From Thinopyrum elongatum (lineage: Eukaryota; Streptophyta; Magnoliopsida; Poales; Poaceae): a stretch of 64,000 nucleotides of DNA. Under the pieces are notes generated by a model. That model did not search any database and was not told the DNA's origin. It was given only the letters and a program-made list of their open reading frames with translations. How positions within the stretch are numbered: the first letter of the stretch is position 1; each line of letters begins with the position of its first letter. The stretch spans positions 727,819,483-727,883,482 of the forward strand of contig CM022303.1 in the NCBI GenBank assembly GCA_011799875.1. Direction: 5' to 3'. Position numbers and translations under genes: made by a program. Shown piece after piece: positions 20,314 through 29,276 of the stretch.

Positions 20314-23300
20314 TCACTCCGCAGAGGGGCTGGCAGGCTCGACAAACTCGTCCAGGTCGATTCCATCTGCGATTCGAGTAGCAGCAGCAATGAAGGTCTC
20401 CATGAAAGACTGGAAGTCGAGTTTCTTGGTGTTGGCGACCTTGATTGCCACTAGCTTCTCTTCTCTGGCTTCCTTGCAGTGGACACGAACCAGGGACAAA
20501 GCTACGTCAGCACCGCATCGAGCAGCGGACTTCTTCCACTCCTGCACTCGACCAGGAATCTCGTTAAGTCGAGTCATCAGAGACTCGAGATCATTTCGGA
20601 GCATGTCCCCTGGCCAGAGCGCTGTGTCGATCCGCGAAACTGCAACCTTGAGTCGAGCAAGATATTCCAAGGCACTGGCAAGGCGAGACTCCAGTTGGAG
20701 CACATTCATGGCTGCTTCATCTTTGACAGGGGAGTTGATGGGGTCCAAGTTCGTCTCGACTCGCCCAGTTTCTTCCACGAAGTCTTGACAGAATTCTGCA
20801 CTCGCAGAGAAATAATGAGTCGACAGCGGTATGATGAGTCGACGAAAGCAAACCAATCGCACAGAGAAAAGTACCTTCAAGCATGAGGAATACTTTTTTG
20901 GCAAGTCCTCCCAGGTAGTTCTCCAGCTCGTCCCTCCTGCGGGTGATGTCTTCTACTTTGTCGGTCAGGGTCCGCTTGTCCTTCTTCAGACAAGTCACTT
21001 CTTTGTTGGCTTCGTCAAGAGCAGCCTTCAGCTTGGCATTCTCTCCCTCCAGCTGTCCGACTGAGGCCATCTTTTGGTTGGCAAGCGCCGTTTTGTCTTC
21101 GGCGGTTTTCTTCGCAACCGCAAGGTCAAGGTCCTTCTTCTCCAAAGCCTGTCTCATTGTTTCTAGAAAGAATAACATTCGAATCAGAAAAAGGAGAAGA
21201 GAAGATGGCAAGAGAACCGGTCAACAAGCTTTCCTTACCAGCAGCGTCATCCTTAGCCTTCTGCAAGTTGTTTCGAGCCAACTCAAGGTCAAGATTGAGC
21301 TGGATTTGCTTCTTTTCCAAGTCGGCAAACCGGGCTCCAAGATCACAAGATTTCTGGGTTCAGAAGATAGTCAGTTGGCAGACACAAAGACTACTGCCGA
21401 ATCAAACATTCGCTAATAGTCTCGGGGACTACACCCAGTGGGTGCAGTCAGCGTGCCCCCACTGGTCCGACTTTTTCAATCGACTTGGTCTGTCCAGTCA
21501 AAAAAAAACTAAGACCATAGCCGACTGCCCGCAGTCGACTACGGTCTCGGGGACTACACCTAGTGGGTGCACTCAGCGTGCCCCCACTGGTAAAGGTTCC
21601 ACTCGGCATGATCTGCCCAGACCAAGTGGAGAAGATCTGTTAAAAGACCCCCGCCGAATCAAACATTCGACAGCGGTCTCGAGGACTACACCCAGTGGGT
21701 GCACTCAGCGTGCCCCCACTGGTCCAGTGATTCAATCAGCACAACCTAGTCGACTCAAGTGGAAAAACTACTCAACAGAAATTAAAACACCCACTAGGTG
21801 TGCAGACTGACAATGGGTGTGCAATCAAGGTTCCAAAACGCTCATCCACGGACGTCTTGCGGATAAGGCGGCAGTTTCTAAATATCATATCCTAACAGAA
21901 CAAGCGTCAAGATGGAGTTCAGTCGGGAGTAAGCTAACCTGGACATTGGCCTGAAGTGCTGAACTGGCATCATAGGCAGCTTGATTGGCCTCGCGCACCA
22001 CCTTCATCTGCTCCATCATAACGCCAGCCTGGCGTATAGCCTCCTTGGCAGCACTCACTTGGTCTTCTGGGACGTGAGGGGCGGTGGGAGGTGCAGTCAG
22101 CGTATCAGTTGTAGTAGCTTGAGAGCTTGAGGCATGAAGTTGGACAGGCGAAGCAAGGGCCGGCACAGTCGACGACGAAGGACGAACACTCGACAAGGGA
22201 TTCGCAAAAGTAACGGAGGCACGGTTGAAGTCCCCGGATTGCTGGATAGCTGGTTCCGTCGCCGGCGTCAACTGAGGCGTCTTGCTAGCTGGTACCTTCT
22301 TGACTGAGGTCCTGCTCCTCCTACCCACGAGTTTCTGTGGCTCATCTTCATCATTGTCTTGAAGTTCAATAACATTTTGCGGAGCTGCAAAAGAATCGAC
22401 CACAAGAGTTCAGTCGACTGTAGAATCAGCTAGCAAAGAAAAGACGAGATAACAGGGGTCATACCCGCTTTGGATGTGACCGCGTCCTCCACCTCCTCGT
22501 CAACATCATCTTGGTAAGCAGAAGTCCCGGAGGTAGCAGCGCTGCAAATCTCAAGGTTCACTCGGTCAAGCAAGTGAATGGGTCGACAACTGATATAAGA
22601 TTCTTCGAACAAAGGGCGGAAACGAAACGCTTACGCAGAGGCGACGGGAACGTCAACCTTGATCTTGGGCAAAGCCTTCCATGGCTTTGACGGCGCGGTT
22701 TTGAGCTGCTTCGGAGCCTTCTCAGCCGGCACCGGAGAAGATGTCCGAGTGCGCTTCGAAGTCTGTCCAGTCGGTGCTGCCACCTTGCCCCGGATACTTG
22801 CTGGGTCGTGCTTGTGCTTGGAACGCTTTTCCGTGCGAGGTGGAGAATCGACCTCCTCCTCACTGCTCGAGTTTTCGTGCTCTTCATCACTCTCCCCATC
22901 GGAGTTCCAGTCGCCGCTGTCGCCTCCGCTCTCTTCTCCTTCCTGGATCTGCTCCCCGTTGGGCATCGAGTACATCTCAGTATATATCTGCGAAGCAAAG
23001 AATCGAACAAGCATCAGTCGGTTCCAAAGACAGTTTACAAATTAGAGTAAAAGTCACTCGACATCGAAGGTCTGACCTTGTCTGGTTCGTTATCAGCGCT
23101 GAGTGGCGGAATTCTCCTGGACCCCCTGGGGTTGTCTTTGTTTCCGGTAATGCCCTGCAGCCACCACGCCACCGTCTCCTCGGCAACTTCCTCCGGGTGG
23201 ACCGAGCAGAATCATCGGCGCCCGAATACATCCACATAGGATGATCGCGGGCCTGGAGCGGCTGGATGCGGCGAGTGAGAAACACCTCTAGCAAATCCAT

Positions 23301-24071
23301 GCCGGTCACACCATCGCGGACAAGTTGGATTACGCGTTCAACCAACATATTCACCTCCGCCTTTTCTTCTGGAGTCACTTTCAAGGGAGATGGCTTTTCA
23401 ATTCGCCCCATGGTAAAGGGGGGAAGGCCAGTCGACTGACCAGGAGTTGGTTTGTCCTTACAATAAAACCAGGTCGACTGCCACCCTCTGACCGAATCGG
23501 GAAGAGTCATAGGTGGAAAAGTGCGTTTTCCTCTCATCTGGATCCCTAGACCTCCGCATATCTGGATCACGTGCGTCCTCTCATCACTCGGATTAGCCTT
23601 TTTCACAGACTGTGAGCGAGAAGTAAAGATGTGTTTGAAGAGGCCCCAATGCGGTCGACAACCCAGGAAATTCTCACACATGGAGACAAACGCAGCAAGG
23701 TATGTGATGGTGTTCGGAGAAAAGTGATGAAGTTGGGCCCCGAAAAAGTTCAGAAAACCTCGGAAAAAAGGATGAGGGGGCAGAGAAAAACCGCGGTCGA
23801 CGTGGGTCGCGAGGAGGACGCACTCACCCTCCTGCGGCTGCGGCTCGGTCTCATCACCTGGCAGCCTCCAGGATCCATGGGCGATCAAGCCCCCCTCGAC
23901 CAGATCCTCCATATCCTCTTGCTGAATCATGGAGCGAATCCAATCGCCCTGGATCCAGCCGGGCGGCAGGCTGGATCTCGACGACGAGCCACCCCGAATC
24001 GTCTTCTTGCCCTTCGCTGCCGCCGTCGCTTTCTTCGCACGCTCCAGGGCCGCCGTCTTCTCCTTCCCCAT
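20314..24071 (-). pseudogene. Antisense gene of outer element: gypsy-type transposon domain protein, multi-exon, frameshifted
   Basis: On the minus strand, opposite to the element. Exon 1 from ATG 24071 to about 23100 encodes the gypsy-type transposon domain (LPPGWIQGDWIRS at the start, TWFYCKD near 23470, GVTGMDLLEVFL near 23300). A frameshift near 23190 displaces the conserved WLQGITGNKDNPRG. An acidic/basic region follows at 22635-23010 (SDEEHENSSSEEE), then a Ser/Thr/Pro-rich exon around 21930-22390. Coiled-coil exons lie around 21245-21345 and 20890-21160. The last exon, about 20790 to 20314, has IPGRVQEWKKSAARCGA and an acidic end. The order of parts equals that of the antisense gene at 6699-10202. 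Exact splice borders were not all fixed. Function unknown. Confidence 0.68.
21418..21730. repeat. Three dispersed copies of a palindromic ~48-bp motif inside an intron of the antisense gene
   Basis: Units start at 21418, 21544 and 21676 (spacing 126 and 132). Each begins tctcggggactacacc (third: tctcgaggactacacc) and contains the inverted arms ccagtggg ... cccactgg, able to form a hairpin with a ~15-base loop (the second unit has tagtggg). The spacing sequence also repeats in part (cgactgcc... and cgaatcaaacattcg). Confidence 0.85.
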
Positions 24072-24190
24072 CGCGGCAGGCTGCGCTCGGGCGGGGCGGC
24101 GGCGTCGAAGGTGGCGGCGAATGTGGTGGTGAAACAGGAGAAGAGAAAGGAGATGGGGAGCACAGTGCCAGGCTCATCGGCCCCGATGCC

Positions 24191-24197
24191 TTATATG
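24191..24197 (-). promoter_or_regulatory. TATA box of the antisense gene in outer element
   Basis: Minus strand reads cccatataaggc, a TATA-type motif about 120 bases upstream of ATG 24071, with a CT-rich leader between. It parallels the TATA box at 5924-5931 of the nested element's antisense gene. That it acts as a promoter is inference. Confidence 0.45.
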
Positions 24198-24600
24198 GGC
24201 CTGTTCCCGAGTGGCTGACTTGTGGGCCCAGGCAATCCAGTCAAATCCTGCAACAGTCGCGCGCTGTATACGTGGCGAAAAAGGTGGCGCGAGAATCGAG
24301 GCGTCCCTGCCTAACCCGCTCCGTCTGCTGCGGTACTCTCCGTCCCGCGCGCTTCTCCAAATTTCGAATCCCGTGAGATCCGGAAAGCGCCAGCGTGATC
24401 AATCCCGCCGAGGATCTTATACTATACCAACACTGAGAGCTTATCAGCAAAAATCACTCGACGACCTCTGAATGGACCCAGGCGACTAAAAATGAAGTTG
24501 AAGTTTTTACAAAGATCACCGGCACGGTTAGGATGCATCTGAAGCATATAAATTTGGTCGGAACCATCTTCAACCCCTTCTCCACTCGGACCCAGATCCA

Positions 24601-24612
24601 TTCGGGGGCTAA
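24601..24612 (+). other. Polypurine tract of outer element
   Basis: ttcgggggctaa lies immediately before the 3' LTR start tgacgaag. It is the expected site of plus-strand priming in reverse transcription. Confidence 0.65.
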
Positions 24613-25207
24613 TGACGAAGACATATACCTAGGGTAGGGTAATAGGCCTGACCTAGACACCCTTATCCGAGGACACTGCCCTAAGGCCAAGGACATTCAA
24701 AGGATAGCACTATCTACCGACTGAAATCGCCATAGGGTACAACCCACTCGACCAACAGTTCACTCGGGTAACCCAATTCCATTCGACCGGGGTGTACGCA
24801 CTCGACCACACCAGAAACCACTCGGAAGACAGAAGATCTAAGGTCACTCACGATGGCAAGGGTCAGGCGTTCACTCCGTAGTCTTAATGATCACTTATTT
24901 GCCTTTATTGCTGGCGTTATCAGTAACGTACTGTCTTTATAGACATTGAACCCCTTGTAACGTGGGACGGTTGGGGTCCTGGCGCACTCTATATAAGCCA
25001 CCCCCTTCACTGGCACAAGGGTTCGCACCCCCTGTAACTTCTCGCATAATCCAATCGACCGAGCCTCCGGGCACCGAGACGTAGTGCTGTTACTTCCTCC
25101 GAGAAGGGCCTGAACTCGTAAATCTTGCGTGCACAACCTCATCGCAGCTAGGATCTTGCCTCCTCATACCTACCCCCTATTCTACTGTCAGACTTAGAAC
25201 CACGACA
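24613..25207 (+). repeat. 3' LTR of outer element, 595 bp
   Basis: Starts TG after the polypurine tract and ends CA at 25206-25207. From 24870 on it matches the window start. It contains the TATA box tatataag near 24990. The start at 24613 is inferred from the tract and from TG; the off-window 5' LTR would confirm it. Confidence 0.85.
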
Positions 25208-26457
25208 ACCAGTACAACAGGCGTCACACTGGAGCAATATCGCCGAGTGGATTCTACAGGCCTGCGGCGGCTATTCTGGCAGCCCATCTGGCTCGACGAA
25301 GCTGCATCAGCTCAGCATCATTCGCAGCTCGCGGTTCCTGCGGGTGATTGACCTGCATGGTCTGCTGCTTGCAAGACTGCCAGACGAGATCGGGAGCATC
25401 ATCCATCTGAGGTACCTCGGCGTCAGGAACTGCAGATTGCAGGGGCTCCCAGAGTCCATTTCCAAGCTTGACAACCTCCAGACGTTGGATGTGAGGAAGA
25501 CCAAAGTGACCACTGTCACCGATGGATTATGGGAGATCAGCGTGCTACGCCACGTGCTCGCTGACACCCTCCATCTATCCGCTGCACGTCCTATGAAGAA
25601 CCTGCAGACACTCGTCGGTGTTGAGCCCGAGCCCGATGGAGAATGGCTGCTGGCAAGCTGCCCCTTGAACAACATGATCTATCTCCGGACGCTCTCAATG
25701 GATAAGGTGTTCGAGCAGCATGTTTGTGCCCTGTCGTCAGCGCTACAGAAGATGGAATTTCTTGTGAGCCTCAGTTTGTCCGGCCGTCTCCTCCCAGCCA
25801 GCGTGTTCTCCAACTCCAGCTCGCGCCGTCTCAAGGTCCTGATGCTCAGCGGGAGACTCAACTCGTCACCAACCTCCCCGTTCATCTTGCCCAACCTCGG
25901 TAAGCTCACCATGTCAGGATCAGGTAATTTGATGCAAGATTTCCTGGACCAAGTCTCTGCCATGCCAAACCTCGCCGAGATGGAGCTCCTACGTCGGAGC
26001 TGAGATGGTCATCTGGGAAGATGGGTTCCCAAGCCTCACCAAGCTGAATCTCACCAACTTGGAAGAGTTGGACAAGTTGGAGCTACTGCCTGGCTCCGCG
26101 CCCAAGCTTGCCGTATTAACCAAGTGCGGCTGTACAAAGATGGCGTTAATCGACAATAGAGTAACCCAAAGTGCGGGTAATGAACAGACCGCTGGCGACA
26201 TGCCAATCATTCAGGAAACACAAAATCAAGAGATTACACCAGGATTGATCGTTACCGATCGACGATTGGATTTAACGTGTGTGGCCATGGTCTCTACTGA
26301 CATTTCTGTTGAGGAGATAATCGACTACAAGGACATTTCAATCCGAGATATGCAGATCGTCCAAGAAACCAAAAATCAAGAGATTCCACCAGGATTGATC
26401 GTTACCGATCGACGATTGGATTTAACAGATGTCTGCATGGACAGAGAACTGGACTGA
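25208..26457 (+). pseudogene. NLR (NB-LRR) resistance-type gene fragment, LRR end only
   Basis: An open frame runs from the LTR border without any start codon and encodes plant LRR sequence: FLRVIDLHG near 25335, LARLPDEIGSIIHLRYLGV near 25370-25425, LPESISKLDNLQTLDVRKTKV near 25447-25510, and MKNLQTLVGVEPEP around 25590-25640. This is the pattern of the LRR domain of CNL immune receptors, which lie in the cytoplasm and sense pathogen effectors. The coiled-coil and NB-ARC parts are missing. TGA at 26001-26003 ends the first frame; the LRR sequence continues in another frame from 26005 (FPSLTKLNLTNLEELDKLEL), so there is a small frameshift. The tail contains a ~27-residue motif twice. It is cut exactly by the retrotransposon insertion, so the N-terminal half may lie before the window. 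Confidence 0.85.
26197..26430 (+). repeat. Direct repeat within the NLR tail, two ~84-bp copies 150 bp apart
   Basis: About 26197-26280 and 26347-26430 both encode a segment beginning DMxIxQETxNQEI and ending TDRRLDLT. The repeat is not part of the leucine-rich pattern. It may have arisen by tandem duplication of the gene's last coding part. Confidence 0.85.
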
Positions 26458-27380
26458 CACGAGGACTGGAGTTCAAGCTTGTGGACAATTTTCTTCATGT
26501 CTAATATTTTAAAAAATAAATAAATACACGATTAATATTTTTGAAATATATTTTCAATGTCTACTTTTGTATACACGTTGTATTTTTTTGAATGCAACAA
26601 GAATATATGTTATACTCGTACATGTTTAACTTTTACAAATATATATTTAACATTTTTACAAATATATACTTTGGATGTCTAATTTTTTTATGTATATTTT
26701 TCATTTTTTATATACGAGTAACATTTTTGTATACACGTTAAAGACTACTACTTTTGACTTCCTTTTCGTACTCTTCTTTCATCCTCCTTACCAGAACGCC
26801 TTCCTGGCTCAGAAGATTAAGATAGTGAAATTTAACATCTTTTAAATATATGATTAACACTTTTGAAATAATTGTTTTAATGTTCATACAAGTTGTACAT
26901 TTTTTTATCTAAAACTACAACATTTTGGTATAAACTTTTCACCTTTTTCAAATATGTGATTAATATTTTTACAAAAAAAAATTGTACATTTTTTCAAATA
27001 CAAGTTGGAACTATGCATACTTTTTTTTACATTATGCAAACTTTTTTTGTAGTGTCACAAACACATTTTCGACACTCGTGAACATTTGTTATCTTTAACG
27101 CATTTTTTGAATGAACACAACATTTTTGTGAAATAAATAAAGAGTTTTTTTACATTGTATATATATTTTTTTAAATGTCACATACATTTTTTAAAATGAT
27201 TTAGATTTTTTGTACACATGTTTAACATTTTTAAATGCATGCGAAACATTTTATAAAAAATTATGTAATTTTTTTTTATAATATATATAACTCAAATATT
27301 TCGAAATATAAAGAAAGGTAAAAATTAAGAAAAAATAAAAGAAAAATGTGAGGAAGAAAAAGAAGGAAAAAACGAAAAAA
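26458..27380. other. AT-rich, degenerate repeat region without genes
   Basis: Strongly AT-rich with many variants of acatttttt-gaaatat and tttgtatacacgtt. ORFs here are short and low-complexity. This may be old transposon DNA, but no terminal structure was recognised. 27380-27638 is more balanced and also holds nothing recognisable. Confidence 0.5.
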
Positions 27381-27638
27381 CATGTGACGTTGGCGTGGCA
27401 TGTGGTTACTGGAACAGCCCAGTAGCGGCTCCCTGCTGGCGAACGTTGGCTAGGATTCGCTTCGGGAGCACATAGACGCACCGCCATATCAACCTCCACC
27501 ACACAACATTTCCTAGACCTGGAAACCTCATGCCCTCATGCATCCAACAAGCACCTGGCCATCAGTAGAGCAAGGACACCAAGGGCCAAATCGGTCGAAC
27601 GCTGACCCATGGCCAGCTGAAGAGTAAGCTAAGTAATA

Positions 27639-27731
27639 CTCCCTCCGTCCCAAAATAAATGTCTCAATTTTAATACAACTTTATACAAAAGTTAGTACAA
27701 AGTTAAGACACTTATTTTAGGATGGAGGAAG
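27639..27731. mobile_element. Stowaway-type MITE, 93 bp
   Basis: Flanked by TA at 27637-27638 and 27732-27733. The left end ctccctccgtcccaaaataa and the reverse complement of the right end (cttcctccatcctaaaataa) match closely, the typical Stowaway (Tc1/mariner) end of grasses. Confidence 0.9.
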
Positions 27732-28473
27732 TATTAGGCTAGGGCCAAGCTGGTTCAATCGACCCATATGGCTCCCCCGCTACAATTTTTTAATTTCGTT
27801 GTGATTCTGGATATTTTTTCCACAAAGACATCAAAGTAGATTTCATTGTATCGATAATTAGATTGGAGAATCTTTTAATTCAATATGCTCCCTAAGTTTG
27901 AAACTCTCTCATTCGATTGAGGTGTTCAATTTTAGGTTTGGTTCACGATTTTGACTAGGTCAACGATTTATCAAATTAATCAGCAACGAAACGACCTATA
28001 AAACACATCAATCCCATGCATCCTCACCATTTAGAAAAAATAAGCGCCAGCATGTGACACTATCAGAAATATAGTACATGCGACTACTAGCGCAAAAAAA
28101 ATCCCAGATAAGTATTGATTGGCTAGGAGATAACACAAAATCACACTGTTGGAAAACCCACTAAAAAATCACATTATAAAAATAAGAAATGACATTTCAT
28201 TATCTCCCCCACATGCCAAATCATTTTTTTTATGAAGCCATCAACACCAACGACGAAACAAAGCACGTCCAACCCTTTTAGTACAAGATGATGGGGGCAA
28301 GCACCCAAAAAAAGGAAAGGGAGGACCATCCTTTGCATTGTCCTGACCTACATGAGGCTGCACAACTGCAGGAGCACTACCACTGTAACGAAGATACAGT
28401 ATTAAGAGTGGACAGTGTAGTGCTACATTTTTTTAGGGGGAAGTAGCGGCACATGAGCTTAACGAAAAAGGTA

Positions 28474-28597
28474 CTCTCTCCGTTCATTATTATAAGATGT
28501 TTTAGATATTTTAGTTTGAACTATATATAGACTGAAATAAGTGAATAAATACACTAAAATATGTTTATATACATCCGTGACTACATAACAAAGGGAG
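28474..28597. mobile_element. Stowaway-type MITE, 124 bp
   Basis: TA duplications at 28472-28473 and 28598-28599. Left end ctctctccgttcattatt, right end aacaaagggag. The interior ttttagatatttta...actaaaatatg is partly self-complementary. Ends are more diverged than those of the MITE at 27639. Confidence 0.75.
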
Positions 28598-28739
28598 TAG
28601 CAGTCTTGTAAACTAAATCCAAAACGTACAATCTCACCCGAGGGGCGCCTCTATGTCTTTCTTCACGCAAGACAACGGGAAGCCTCGCCTGAAGGGAGGA
28701 ACGAGATGGGCCGGCCCAGCCGCACGGGAGGCCACAACC

Positions 28740-29160
28740 TTTTTTTTTCTTCAGATTTTTTGTTTTTAATTTTTTATATACTTTCAAATATTCTAAATAA
28801 ATATATTAAAAATTAAACTTTATAGAAAAGCATTTGAGAAGTTTTTAACAAACATTTGAAAAATGTTAAATGTATATAGAGAAAATGTTTCTCATGTACA
28901 ATGTGTATGAGAAAATTGGATTATGTATTTCAAAAATGTTAATCACACATTTGAAAAAATATTAAAAAATTATTGAGAAATGTTAATCAAGCATTTTAAA
29001 TGTTTATAGAAAAAATGTTGACCATGTATTAAAAAATATTGATCAAGCATTCAGTAAAATGTTAAAATGTGTATAAGAAAATGTTGACCATGTATTAAAA
29101 AAATGTTAATCAACCATTTGAAAAAATGTTAAGAATGTGTATAGAAAAAATGTTGACTGG
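28740..29160. other. AT-rich degenerate repeats (aaatgttaatca / aaatgttgaccatgta)
   Basis: A run of imperfect 35-50-bp units built from aaaaatgtt, gaccatgtatt and aatcaagcattt. There is no coding potential. The style resembles the interior of many Triticeae DNA transposons, but no ends were found. Confidence 0.5.
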
Positions 29161-29220
29161 GCCTCGCGTTTGGCACAGCGCCCCAACATCTGGAGGCCAA
29201 GAAACCCAACGCTCGCTCCC

Positions 29221-29276
29221 GTCTCGGCTTCCTCTCTACCCTAAAAAAAAAATAAAAATGTCTCGGCTTCCTCTCT
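29221..29276 (+). repeat. 17-bp direct duplication flanking a short A-rich insert
   Basis: gtctcggcttcctctct occurs at 29221-29237 and 29260-29276. Between them is a 22-base insert, accct followed by an A-rich run. The picture matches a retroposition event with extreme 5' truncation, leaving little more than a poly(A) tail between target duplications. Confidence 0.6.

Larger units (their letters stand above)
1..25207 (+). mobile_element. Outer Ty3/gypsy LTR retrotransposon (Tat/Retand-like), 5' end off-window, interrupted by a nested element
   Basis: The same LTR sequence occurs at 1-339 and 24870-25207, both ending ccacgaca. A primer-binding-type motif follows the first and a G-rich tract precedes the second. 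Between them, read in + orientation, lie gag, protease, reverse transcriptase, RNase H and integrase, then a long 3' region with tandem repeats and an antisense gene. An extra antisense gene between integrase and 3' LTR is known from Tat-lineage elements such as Grande and Retand, so I infer that lineage. The element is dead: gag-pol has six in-frame stops, frameshifts and a 12-kb insertion. No family name is given because I cannot search a repeat library. The left target-site duplication lies outside the window; the right flank begins accag. Confidence 0.9.

Noticed and set aside
25208..26457. A functional NLR gene
   Set aside because: No start codon, no NB-ARC and a frameshift at about 26003; only a fragment is present.
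28056..28110. Possible left CACTA end (cactatcagaaatatag, then cgactactagcg)
   Set aside because: It matches only CACTA plus a few bases of the right terminus, and the 3-bp flank (tga) does not match the right flank (cca).
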